Shown here one piece after another: positions 16,001 through 22,954 of a stretch of DNA of 25,222 bases (the stretch's first letter is position 1; each line of letters starts with the position of its first letter). A program made the translations under genes and the position numbers. The notes under the pieces were generated by a model. That model made no database searches. It was not told where the DNA came from and was given only the letters and a program-made list of their open reading frames with translations. The stretch comes from JBJSXF01 sp046086225 (lineage in GTDB: Bacteria > Actinomycetota > Acidimicrobiia > IMCC26256 > PALSA-610), in the NCBI GenBank assembly GCA_046086225.1, contig JBJSXF010000114.1, forward strand, positions 1 through 25,222, read 5' to 3'.

Positions 16001-16828
16001 ACCGACCGTGATGCGGCCCTCGAGCGTGAGCCAACCGCCGAGCGCGAGCACGGCCACCTGACCCAACGCCGGGATGGTCTGGAGCGCCGGCGCAATGCGG
16101 GCCTGGACGTCGACCAGTCGCACCCGGGAGGCGAAGAGCCGCTCCGAACGGCCGACGAGCCGCTCGAGCTCGTAGGCCTCCTGCCCGAAGCCCTTCACCA
16201 CCCGGACCCCGGTCACCGCCTCCTCCACGACATTGGCGACGTCGCCCGCCCGCTGCTGGGCGTCCCAGCTCGCCGGGAACACGGCAGTGCGCAGCCGCAT
16301 CGCGGTGAAGCCGAGCACCGGTCCGACGACGAGCATCACCGACGCGAGCAACGGCGAAAGCCAGAACATGATCGCCAGCGAGACGACGAACATCACGATG
16401 TTCGCCAGGCCGATCGGGAGGAACAGCAGGAAGCCTTGGATCAGCGTGATGTCGGAGGAAGCCCGGCTGACGAGCTGGCCGGTGCGGAGCTCGTCGTGTC
16501 GAGCGAAGTCGAGGCGCTGGAGCTGGCGGAAGATCGACGACCGGAGATCGTGCTGCACGTCGAACGCGATCCGACCGCCGTGGAAGCGCCGGAGGTAGGC
16601 GAGGCCGAAGGTCAGGGTCGTCATGACCACGAGCAGCACGAGCCCCGGGGCGAGGGGTCGGGTGCGCTCGCCGACGATGTCGTCGAGGATCGCCCGTTGC
16701 ACGACCGGGACGAACGACTGGATGACCTGTCCGCCGACCGCCACCCCGATCGCCGTGAAGGCATGGCGGCGATGCGGGGCCATCACCCCGAGGAGGCGTC
16801 GGATCCAACCCGGACGGGTCGCGCTCAC
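13079..16828 (-). CDS. Fused two-half ABC exporter (TMD-NBD-TMD-NBD), one degenerate ATP site
   Basis: 1249 residues from GTG 16828. Two exporter halves are joined in one chain: TMD1 about 20-310, NBD1 about 335-565, a Gly/Ala/Pro-rich linker about 575-675, TMD2 about 685-975, NBD2 about 1005-1240. NBD1 has Walker A GTSGSGKST (371-379), LSGGQ (475-479) and Walker B ending LLLDD, with Asp (D500) where the catalytic Glu should be; its Q-loop Gln is replaced by Glu (VVFED, E419). NBD2 is canonical: GETGAGKST, Q1087, LSAGQ, LLLDE (E1168). This asymmetry is known from heterodimeric exporters such as TM287/288 and BmrCD, so a membrane drug, lipid or peptide exporter is expected; the substrate is unknown. 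The GTG lacks a Shine-Dalgarno and overlaps the stop of a 10-codon frame (16825-16857) that has one. Downstream: alpha-glucosidase. Confidence 0.93.
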   Translation of the reverse strand: MSATRPGWIRRLLGVMAPHRRHAFTAIGVAVGGQVIQSFVPVVQRAILDDIVGERTRPLAPGLVLLVVMTTLTFGLAYLRRFHGGRIAFDVQHDLRSSIFRQLQRLDFARHDELRTGQLVSRASSDITLIQGFLLFLPIGLANIVMFVVSLAIMFWLSPLLASVMLVVGPVLGFTAMRLRTAVFPASWDAQQRAGDVANVVEEAVTGVRVVKGFGQEAYELERLVGRSERLFASRVRLVDVQARIAPALQTIPALGQVAVLALGGWLTLEGRITVGTFLAFATYLLLITPPVRQLAAILAVAQLARAGAERIFDLLDSTPLVTEAEDAEAITVTAGEVVFTDVGFGYSSTEAVLDGFSLRVAAGETVALVGTSGSGKSTVGLLLPRFYDVRTGSVSIDGTDVRSVTLASLRSAIGVVFEDPFLFSDSVAANIAFGRPDATRAEIEAAARAAEAHDFIARLPAGYDTVVGENGLTLSGGQRQRVALARALISDPRVLLLDDATSAVDARVEEEIHATLRRIAADRTTILIAHRRSTLTLADRIVVVDAGRVVGSGTHDELWAELPLYRALLAGPGDDAEGREPAPVPVESTVGGITPSAWRGLDPDALREARIEDASRPVATAIRAPGGAGGPGGWMGGVGATLEATPELLARVEALPPAAAVPAVDVRAEAAADPDFSFLRFVRRARRPLAFGLFLVALDAACTLAGPFLVRAGIDVSTYGARRLWAVVAIYLVIVLVDWWLMGAAARVLGRVSERLLHALRIKVFAHLQRLGIDYYEHEMAGRIMTRMTTDIDALSQLLQTGLVNALVNLVTFVGVGIGLVLIDPRLAACTAAVLPPLVLATVWFRSRSSRAYEQARERIAAVNADLQEGLSGVRVSQAFVREERNQARFEDVAAGYRDARVRAQRLVAIYFPFVDFLSGVASVIVLGAGSALVASGALAPVDLVPFLLFLGLFFAPIQQLSQVFDAYQQAKVAVGRITELLATPTSVPEAVDPQPVDRIAGDIELRSVRFRYRAAVDDALRGIDLRIGAGETVALVGETGAGKSTVLKLLARFHDPTAGTVLVDGVPLGRLDPIGYHRQLGIVPQEPFLFSGTVRDNIAYARPDATDAEVEAAARAVGAHDFVAALPGGYLQWVSERGRSLSAGQRQLIALARAHLVDPAILLLDEATSNLDLRTEARVQAAMGVAARGRTTILIAHRLQTARLADRIVVIDDGRVAEQGSHAELLALGGAYARLWALATGATAGAA

Positions 16829-16857
16829 CGGTCGGTCTCGCCTCGGGGATCAGCCAT
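16825..16857 (-). CDS. Candidate 10-codon leader ORF coupled to the ABC exporter
   Basis: ATG 16857 is preceded by AGGAAG (16862-16867, minus strand; 4-base spacing). The frame encodes MADPRGETDR and stops at TGA 16827-16825, overlapping GTG 16828 of the exporter (GTGA). The exporter frame itself is closed by a stop just upstream and has no Shine-Dalgarno, so ribosomes finishing this mini-ORF could restart on it. Short and unproven. Confidence 0.4.
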   Translation of the reverse strand: MADPRGETDR

Positions 16858-16946
16858 CTCGCTTCCTCACTAGCACGGGACTGCCGATCCCGCGCCCACG
16901 ATCCCTGACCCCTTCCCACCCGGCCACCCCGACGGCATCATGGGGC

Positions 16947-18491
16947 ATGGCCCACGCGCTCGGCATCGACCTCGGCACGACGAACGTGAAGGTCGCCCTC
17001 GTCACCGACGACGGTCGCCTCGTCGCCGGCGCGCACCGACCCCTCGTCACCGACCGACACGGCGAGAGCGCCGAGCAGGACGCCGAAGCGACCTGGTCGG
17101 CCGTCGTCGACGCGGTGCGGCAGGTCACCGCCGCAGCTCCGGATGCCGCCGCCGCGGTCGTCGCCATCGGCATCTGCTCGCAGTATTCGTCGATCGTGGC
17201 CGTCGATGCCGACGCGCGACCGGTCGCACCCATGCTGATGTGGCAGGACCAGCGCGGCACCGATCAGTGCTTCGACATCATGCTGCGCGACGAGAACGCC
17301 TTCGGACTCTGGGTCGAACGCCACGGCATCCCCACGATCGGCAGCGGGCTGTCACTCGGGCACCTGCTGCACCTGCAGATCGAGCGGCCCGAAGTGCATG
17401 CCCGAACGGTCGCCTGGCTCGAGCCGATGGACTATCTCACCGCCCGCTGCACCGGTCGGATCACCGCGAGCCAGCACAGCACGTACATGTTCCAGCTCTG
17501 CGACAACCGTCGGATCGGCGCAACCGCCTACGACCCCGACCTCGTCCGCCTCGCCGGCATCGACGCCGACCGCTTGCCTCCGCTCATCGCAGTGGACGCC
17601 CCGGTCGGACCGCTGCTCCCGGCCGTCGCAGCCGAGCTCGGACTGCCTGCGTCCGCCGTCGTGTACGCGGGGACGAACGACACGGCCACGGCGGCGGTGG
17701 CGACCGGGGCGTCCACCCCGGGCCGGGCCGGACTCGCCATCGGGACGACCAGCGTGCTCGTCGACGGGGTCGACGACTTCCGGGTCGACCTCGAGCACCA
17801 GCTCTTCTCGATGCCGGGACCGACCTCCGACGGCTATGTCGTCTGTGCCGAGAACGGCCTCGGCGGCAAGGTCCTGGAACACGTGCTGGAGCACGTCGTC
17901 TACGCCGCCGACGAGCTCGGTGACCACCGGCAGGACGACCCGTTCGCAGCACTCGAGGAGGTGCTTGCCGCGACCGATCCGACCGACGACGACGTGCTCT
18001 TCCTCCCCTGGCTGAGCGGCGCCCTCGCCCCGGGCGGCAGCGACGCGATCCGGGGCGGCTTCGTGCACATGTCGCTCGCGACCACCCGACGGCACATGGT
18101 CCGGGCCGTCGTCGAGGGCATCGCCCACAACCTGGGGTGGCTCCTTCCCCACGTCGAGCGCTTCACCGGCACACCCATCACCGAGATCGCGTTCACCGGC
18201 GGGGCCGCCCGATCGGACGCGTGGTGCACGGTGCTCGCCGACATCCTCGACCGGCCGGTCCTCGCACTCCCCGATTCCAGCGGCGCGATCGCCCGAGCCA
18301 CCGCCCGGCTCGCGCTCGTGCGCCACGGGGTCGTCGAGGCGCAGACCACCGCCGATCCCGGCGGCACCGGGGGATCCGGGGTCCGGCGTTACGATCCGCG
18401 CCCCGAGCGGCGCGAGCGCTACGCCGCGCGCCAAGCCCAGTTCGAGGCGGCCTACGCCGCCCTCCTCCCGATCAGCGAGGCCCTCCGATGA
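16947..18491 (+). CDS. FGGY-family carbohydrate kinase
   Basis: 514 residues from ATG 16947 (an ATG at 16940 is out of frame). The N-terminal phosphate-binding loop GIDLGTTNVKVALV (6-19) is classic for the actin-like FGGY kinases. Also seen: MWQDQRG (98-104) like the xylulokinase substrate block, GTNDTATAAV with D245 as likely catalytic base, IGTTSV, and the adenosine-binding FTGGAARSDAW. Family members phosphorylate sugars and polyols (xylulose, gluconate, glycerol, erythritol); the substrate here is not obvious. The stop overlaps the ATG of the S1P-lyase-like gene (ATGA), so kinase and lyase are translationally coupled and probably act in sequence. Upstream is a divergent intergenic region shared with the ABC exporter. 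A weak CATCAT box lies 5 bases before the ATG. Confidence 0.88.
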   Translation: MAHALGIDLGTTNVKVALVTDDGRLVAGAHRPLVTDRHGESAEQDAEATWSAVVDAVRQVTAAAPDAAAAVVAIGICSQYSSIVAVDADARPVAPMLMWQDQRGTDQCFDIMLRDENAFGLWVERHGIPTIGSGLSLGHLLHLQIERPEVHARTVAWLEPMDYLTARCTGRITASQHSTYMFQLCDNRRIGATAYDPDLVRLAGIDADRLPPLIAVDAPVGPLLPAVAAELGLPASAVVYAGTNDTATAAVATGASTPGRAGLAIGTTSVLVDGVDDFRVDLEHQLFSMPGPTSDGYVVCAENGLGGKVLEHVLEHVVYAADELGDHRQDDPFAALEEVLAATDPTDDDVLFLPWLSGALAPGGSDAIRGGFVHMSLATTRRHMVRAVVEGIAHNLGWLLPHVERFTGTPITEIAFTGGAARSDAWCTVLADILDRPVLALPDSSGAIARATARLALVRHGVVEAQTTADPGGTGGSGVRRYDPRPERRERYAARQAQFEAAYAALLPISEALR

Positions 18492-19882
18492 GCTCGTCCC
18501 ACCCCTACACCGAAACGCACGGCGTGGTGCGGGCGCTCCCCGCCACCGGACGGCCGCGCCCCGAGATCCTCGCCGAGCTCGCCGCGCTCGCCGAACGGGA
18601 GGACGCCGCCTGGGAGGGTGGGCAGTGCTCGGGGACGATGTACTGCGGTGATCACGACCACTACGCGTTCATGGCCGACGCCTTCGGACGCTTCGCCCAC
18701 GTGAACGCGCTGCAGCGCGACATGTGCCCGAGCATGACGAAGTTCGAGGGCGAGATCATCGCCATGACCCTCGACCTGCTGCGGGCCGACGCCGTCGAGG
18801 GCACCGAACCTGCCGGCCTCGTCACCTCGGGCGGCAGCGGGAGCATCCTCCACGCCGTGCTCGCCTACCGGGAGGACGCCCGGGAGCGGCGCGGCATCAC
18901 CCGACCCAACCTCGTGAAGCCCGAGACCGCGCATCCGGCGTTCGACAAGGCATGCCATCTGCTCGGCGTCGAGATGCGGCGAGTGCCGGTGGATCCGCAG
19001 ACCACACTCGCCGACCCGGCCACCATCGCCGCCGCGATCGATGCCGACACGGTGGCGATCGTCGGCTCGGCGTGCAACTACGGCTACGGCACCGTCGACC
19101 CGATCGGGGCCCTCTCCGACGTCGCGCTCGCGCGCGGCGTCGGACTCCACGTCGACGGCTGCCTCGGGGGCTTCATCCTCCCGTTCGGCCAGGAGCTCGG
19201 GTACGACATCCCGACCTTCGACTTCCGGGTTCCGGGAGTCACCACGATCTCGGCCGATACACACAAGTACGGCTACGGCTTCAAGGGCACCTCCGTGCTG
19301 GCCTTCCGCGACCGTGCGCTCCGCAACTCGCAGTACTTCTTCATGACCGACTGGTCGGGCGGGAAGTACGCCTCTCCCGGCATCGACGGATCACGCTCGG
19401 GCGGGCTGCTCGCCGCGACCTGGGCCGCGATGGTGTCGCTCGGCCGGGAGGGCTACCTGCGCTACGCCCGGGAGATCTTCGCCACGGCCGACGCCATGGT
19501 CGCCGCCGTCCGGTCCCATCCCGAGCTGCGGATCCTCGGGGCGAATCCGACGTTCCTCTTCAGCTTCACGAGCGACGAGTTCGACATCTACCACGTCAAC
19601 GACTTCATGCGGACCCGGGGCTGGCGCTTCAACGGCCAGCAGTACCCGAATGCGATCCACATGGCCGTGACCCGGCCCCAGACCCGGCCCGGCCTCGTCG
19701 ACGCCTTCGCCACCGACCTCGCCGCGGCCGTTGCCTACGCCGACGAGCACCGGGACGACCGTCCGGCGAGCGGCGCGATCTACGGCGGGATCGAGGGTGG
19801 GATCACCTCCGAGGCCGACGACTTCATCCGGTCGGTGATGGCCGACATGCTCGATCGGCACCAGTCGCTGCCCCCCGCCTGA
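18488..19882 (+). CDS. PLP-dependent lyase of the sphingosine-1-phosphate lyase family
   Basis: 464 residues from ATG 18488. Fold-type I PLP enzyme: TSGGSGSI (113-120) for the phosphate of PLP, H149 stacking on the ring (TAHPAFDKA), HVDGC (D223 on the pyridine nitrogen), and SADTHKYGYGFKG with K260 as the Schiff-base lysine. The block DWSGGKYASPGIDGSRSGG is the S1P-lyase hallmark, distinguishing it from glutamate or tyrosine decarboxylases. Unlike the eukaryotic enzyme it has no membrane anchor, as in soluble bacterial S1P lyases. Known chemistry: retro-aldol cleavage of a phosphorylated amino alcohol to an aldehyde and phosphoethanolamine. It is translationally coupled to the upstream kinase (ATGA). 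The true substrate may be sphingoid or another phosphorylated amino alcohol; a plain decarboxylase activity is less likely. Confidence 0.85.
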   Translation: MSSSHPYTETHGVVRALPATGRPRPEILAELAALAEREDAAWEGGQCSGTMYCGDHDHYAFMADAFGRFAHVNALQRDMCPSMTKFEGEIIAMTLDLLRADAVEGTEPAGLVTSGGSGSILHAVLAYREDARERRGITRPNLVKPETAHPAFDKACHLLGVEMRRVPVDPQTTLADPATIAAAIDADTVAIVGSACNYGYGTVDPIGALSDVALARGVGLHVDGCLGGFILPFGQELGYDIPTFDFRVPGVTTISADTHKYGYGFKGTSVLAFRDRALRNSQYFFMTDWSGGKYASPGIDGSRSGGLLAATWAAMVSLGREGYLRYAREIFATADAMVAAVRSHPELRILGANPTFLFSFTSDEFDIYHVNDFMRTRGWRFNGQQYPNAIHMAVTRPQTRPGLVDAFATDLAAAVAYADEHRDDRPASGAIYGGIEGGITSEADDFIRSVMADMLDRHQSLPPA

Positions 19883-19903
19883 TCCGGGCCCCGGCCGATG
19901 GCG

Positions 19904-19909
19904 TAACCT
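19904..19909 (+). promoter_or_regulatory. Possible -10 box (TAACCT) before the small-protein gene
   Basis: TAACCT lies in the 149-base gap after the lyase gene. It would give a transcript starting near 19916 with a leader of about 116 bases. There is no convincing -35. Confidence 0.35.
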
Positions 19910-19916
19910 GTCGGTT

Positions 19917-19955
19917 CCGGCCGAGCGGCCGGTCGGCGTCGGGCAGCCGCCGACC
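19917..19955 (+). promoter_or_regulatory. Two hairpins in the leader of the small-protein gene
   Basis: A 6-bp stem with tetraloop (CCGGCC-GAGC-GGCCGG, 19917-19932) directly abuts an 8-bp stem (GGTCGGCG/CGCCGACC, 19931-19955, 9-base loop). The two share 2 bases, so they may compete. No T-tract follows. They could end the kinase-lyase transcript or structure the next leader. The rest of the gap up to 20020 shows nothing clear. Confidence 0.35.
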
Positions 19956-20031
19956 CCGCCGGTCCGCCCCCCAACCGTCAGCGCCACCCCGGGACGAACC
20001 CCGCCCGGAGGCCGCGCACCGAGGAGCACCC

Positions 20032-20298
20032 ATGGCCACCCGACGCACCACCCACGGCAAGCGCGAGCGAGAGCGGGCGAAGCAGGAGCGGGCCTCGGCC
20101 AAGCGTGAGCGCCGGGCCGAGCGGGCCCAGGCCGAAGCCGACGAGATCGTGATCGACGACGGCGTGACCGCCGAGGATCTGCTCGAGCGCATGCGGGAGA
20201 TCCACGCCGCGTACGACGCCGGCGAGATGTCCTTCGAGGACTTCGACACCGAGCGCTCCGAGCTCACCGACCGCATCGCCGAGATCCTGGCCCGCTGA
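20032..20298 (+). CDS. Small charged protein, unknown function (SHOCT-like C-terminus)
   Basis: 88 residues from ATG 20032, with Shine-Dalgarno GAGGAG (20021-20026, 5-base spacing). The N-terminal third is an Arg/Lys-rich helix (KRERERAKQERASAKRERR); the rest is acidic. The C-terminal segment EDLLERMREIHAAYDAGEMS continues into FEDFDTERSELTDRIAEIL. Two helices around G-E-M-S-x-E-x-F resemble the SHOCT pattern of small oligomerising or DNA-linked domains, but the match is loose. No membrane segment, no signal. The basic N-terminus could bind nucleic acid or ribosomes; that is speculative. It precedes the phosphorylase gene by 40 bases on the same strand. Confidence 0.8.
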   Translation: MATRRTTHGKRERERAKQERASAKRERRAERAQAEADEIVIDDGVTAEDLLERMREIHAAYDAGEMSFEDFDTERSELTDRIAEILAR

Positions 20299-20338
20299 TC
20301 GGAGCGCCGACGCGGCGTTCCGTGGCACCATCGCGACC

Positions 20339-21037
20339 GTGACCCTCGGTCTCGTCGTCGGTTCCGCACTCCACCGCAGCCCGCTCGCTCGCGACGGCCG
20401 CCGGATCGAGCCCAACGGGATCGGGATGCTCGAAGCCGACGGTGTCGTCGTCCTCCCGCGCCACGGGCGCGACGGGTTCACGCTCCCGCACCGGATCGAC
20501 CACGGCGCGAACCTGGATGCGCTGGTGGCGGCCGGCGTCGACCGCATCCTCGCCGTGAGCTCGGTGGGGAGCCTCCGGCCCGACTGGCCGGTCGGTACCT
20601 GCGTGCTCGTCGACGACTTCTACGCCCCGGCCGTCAACGTCTCGCGGCTCGACGACGCCCGAGCCCACTGCGTCCCCGCGTTCGATCCGGCCTGGAGGGC
20701 CGAGGTCGCCGCCGCCTGGCGGGCGGCCACCGCCACCCCGATCGCCGCCGGTGGCGTCTACGCCCAGACCCGGGGCCCCCGCTTCGAGACTCCCGCCGAG
20801 ATCCGGGCCCTCGCCCGGGTCGCCGATCTCGTCGGCATGACGGTTGCCTCCGAGTGCATCCTGGCGAGTGAGCGGGGCCTGCCGTACGCGGCCCTGTGCG
20901 TCGTCGACAACTTCGCGAACGGCATCGGTCCCGAGCCGCTCACCGTCGCCGACTTCCACGCCGGCGTCGCCGCCAACCTCACCCGTCTCCTCGACGACCT
21001 CGCCGTCGTCGTCCCGACCCTGGCCGGTGCCCGATGA
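20339..21037 (+). CDS. Methylthioinosine/methylthioadenosine phosphorylase (PNP/MTAP family)
   Basis: 232 residues from GTG 20339. PNP/MTAP family blocks: GSAL near the N-terminus, LPRHG (39-43), PHRIDHGANLDAL (50-62), VSSVGSL (73-79), GVYAQTRGPRFETPAEI (139-155) and GMTVASECILASERGLPYA. In MTAP an Asp (human D220, in ATDYD) reads the 6-amino group of adenine; the aligned position here is N191 (VVDNFANG), as in 6-oxopurine enzymes. With the coupled MTA/SAH deaminase just downstream (ATGA overlap), the likely reaction is phosphorolysis of 5'-methylthioinosine to hypoxanthine and methylthioribose-1-phosphate. This route is known in Pseudomonas aeruginosa. A plain MTAP or guanosine/inosine phosphorylase remains possible. 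Confidence 0.82.
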   Translation: MTLGLVVGSALHRSPLARDGRRIEPNGIGMLEADGVVVLPRHGRDGFTLPHRIDHGANLDALVAAGVDRILAVSSVGSLRPDWPVGTCVLVDDFYAPAVNVSRLDDARAHCVPAFDPAWRAEVAAAWRAATATPIAAGGVYAQTRGPRFETPAEIRALARVADLVGMTVASECILASERGLPYAALCVVDNFANGIGPEPLTVADFHAGVAANLTRLLDDLAVVVPTLAGAR

Positions 21038-22284
21038 GCCTCTGCGTCACCGATGTCCGAATCGACGGCGCGATCGGCGCGATCCGCTGCGTCGACGGGC
21101 GCATCACCGCCCTCGGCCCGACGGTCGGTCCCGAACCGGGCGACACCGTGCTCCCGGGCCGGGGACTCGCCGTCGTTCCCGGGCTCGTGAACGGCCACGG
21201 GCACGCAGCCATGACGCTGCTGCGCGGGTACGGCGACGACCTCCCCCTCATGGAGTGGCTCCAGACCCGCATCTGGCCGGCCGAGGCCCGGATGACCGAC
21301 GAGGACATCTACTGGGGCACCCGCCTCGCGTGCATCGAGATGATCCGCAGCGGCACGACCCGCTTCTGGGACATGTACTGGTTCCCCTTCGCCGTGGCCC
21401 GGGCCGTCGTCGATGCGGGGATGCGGGCGGTGCCGAGCCAGGTGATCGTGAGCATGGACGGCGCCCCGGCCGAGGCCCGGATCGGGGCCGCAGCCGGCGG
21501 GCTCGACCGGCTCGCCGACTTCGGCCCCCGGGTCACGCCGTCGCTCGGGCCGCACGCGATCTACACGGTGTCGGAGGATGACCTCCGGGCCGTCGGCGAG
21601 CTCGCCGCCGAGCGGGGCGTGCCGGTGCAGATCCACTGCTCGGAGACCGAAGGCGAGGTGAACGACTGCCTCGCCACCCACGGCTGCCGGCCCGCCGCGT
21701 ACCTCGACCGGGTCGGGCTGCTCGGGCCGCAGACGCTGCTCGCCCACGGCGTCTGGCTCGACGACGCCGAGCTCGCCCTCGTGGCCGAACGCGGCGCGAC
21801 CGTGGTCACCAATCCGGTGTCCAACATGAAGCTCGCCGTGGGCCGCGCCTTCCCCTACCCGACCGCCCGAACCGCCGGGGTGCCCGTCGGCCTCGGCACC
21901 GACGGCGCCGCTTCGAACAACTCGCTCGATCTGATCGGTGAGCTGAAGCACCTCGCCCTGCTCCAGAAGCACACGCACGGCGATCCGTCGGTCCTGCCCT
22001 CGGGCGAGGCCTGGACGATCGCCACCGGAGGCCACGCACCGCTCCTCGGCGGCACGCCGCTCGCCGTCGGAGCACCCGCCGACTTCTCGCTCGTCGATGC
22101 CGAGGCGACCGGCCTCTTCCCGGCGGCGCTCGTCGACGCGCTCGTCTACTCCGGCACCGGCACCGTCGTGCAGACCGTCGTCATCGACGGTGAGGTCGTG
22201 ATGCGCGACCGGGTCGTCGAGGGCGAGGATGAGGTGCGGGAGCACGCGCTCGCCGCCGCCCGTCGGCTCCGGGAGGAATCGTGA
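21034..22284 (+). CDS. mtaD: 5-methylthioadenosine/S-adenosylhomocysteine deaminase
   Basis: 416 residues from ATG 21034, overlapping the phosphorylase stop (ATGA). Amidohydrolase metal ligands are in place: GHGH (H55, H57), H201 in IHCSETEGEV, and D290 in GTDGAASNNSLDL; H238 (LAHGVWL) is the catalytic-site His. The block HAAMTLLRGYGDDLPLMEWL is characteristic of MTA/SAH deaminases, as opposed to atrazine chlorohydrolase or guanine deaminase relatives. It hydrolyses the 6-amino group of MTA and SAH to give methylthioinosine and S-inosylhomocysteine, feeding the phosphorylase. The stop overlaps the GTG of the next gene (GTGA). The metal-site Thr-His of the usual NTHTH is Gly-His here (NGHGH), with the ligand histidines kept. 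Confidence 0.88.
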   Translation: MSLCVTDVRIDGAIGAIRCVDGRITALGPTVGPEPGDTVLPGRGLAVVPGLVNGHGHAAMTLLRGYGDDLPLMEWLQTRIWPAEARMTDEDIYWGTRLACIEMIRSGTTRFWDMYWFPFAVARAVVDAGMRAVPSQVIVSMDGAPAEARIGAAAGGLDRLADFGPRVTPSLGPHAIYTVSEDDLRAVGELAAERGVPVQIHCSETEGEVNDCLATHGCRPAAYLDRVGLLGPQTLLAHGVWLDDAELALVAERGATVVTNPVSNMKLAVGRAFPYPTARTAGVPVGLGTDGAASNNSLDLIGELKHLALLQKHTHGDPSVLPSGEAWTIATGGHAPLLGGTPLAVGAPADFSLVDAEATGLFPAALVDALVYSGTGTVVQTVVIDGEVVMRDRVVEGEDEVREHALAAARRLREES

Positions 22285-22928
22285 GTGATCCGAGCACCGC
22301 GACCGGTGACACCTTCTCCTTGCGGACGATCCTCCCCTACGCGCTCACGGTCTTCGTGCTCGACTCCCTCGCCGGGTGGGAGATCGAGTACGGCACGGTG
22401 TTCAGCGCAACCACCCACCGACTGCTCGACGACCTCGAGGTCATCGGAACGGTCATCTTCGTTCTCGCCACTCTCACCGTTATCGGCGCGTCCGTCACCC
22501 GCCGTCCCCGACTCCGCTCCCGGGCCGTCGTCGGGTACCTCCTCGTCGCGACGGCCCAGGCCCTCGCCGCGGTCGCCGCGCTCGTGGCCACCGGACACAC
22601 CCGCGACGACTCGTACCTCTGGGGGCTGTGGGATCTCGTCGCCGCGTATCTCATGGTCGTGGCCGTGTTCACCGGCTGGTACTGGGCGTGCGACCACCTC
22701 GTGCCCGGGGGCGCCTTCGTGTTCCCCAACCGTGAGGGGGAGCCGCCGCCCGAGCCCCGCCTGCTCGACTACGTCTTCATCGCCTTCAACACGAACGCCA
22801 CGTTCGGCCCCACCACCGAGTCGGTCATCTCGCGACGGGTGAAAGCACTCATGATGTTGCAGACCGCGATGTCGCTCGCGTTGCTGCTCGTGCTCGTGGC
22901 CCGGGTCGTATCCATCGCCCGGGGCTGA
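22281..22928 (+). CDS. Integral membrane protein with DUF1345-like C-terminus
   Basis: 215 residues from GTG 22281, overlapping the mtaD stop (GTGA). Four or five hydrophobic segments: about 18-30, 53-70, 83-105, 115-135 and 190-212. The C-terminal part DYVFIAFNTNATFGPTTESV followed by SRRVKALMMLQTAMSL resembles the end of DUF1345 proteins and, loosely, the pore-helix/filter and following helix of ion channels, though no TVGYG-type filter is present. It sits in the cytoplasmic membrane; transported species and role are unknown. Coupling to the MTA salvage pair suggests coexpression rather than a shared pathway. Confidence 0.7.
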   Translation: MSDPSTATGDTFSLRTILPYALTVFVLDSLAGWEIEYGTVFSATTHRLLDDLEVIGTVIFVLATLTVIGASVTRRPRLRSRAVVGYLLVATAQALAAVAALVATGHTRDDSYLWGLWDLVAAYLMVVAVFTGWYWACDHLVPGGAFVFPNREGEPPPEPRLLDYVFIAFNTNATFGPTTESVISRRVKALMMLQTAMSLALLLVLVARVVSIARG

Positions 22929-22954
22929 GCGGCGCGGCGGAACCGGAGGATCTC

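Noticed and set aside
20339..20341. CANNNT boxes before 9221, 16947 and 20339 as leaderless promoters
   Set aside because: CAGACT, CATCAT and CACCAT lack the conserved first T and spacing varies from 5 to 7; too weak to call.
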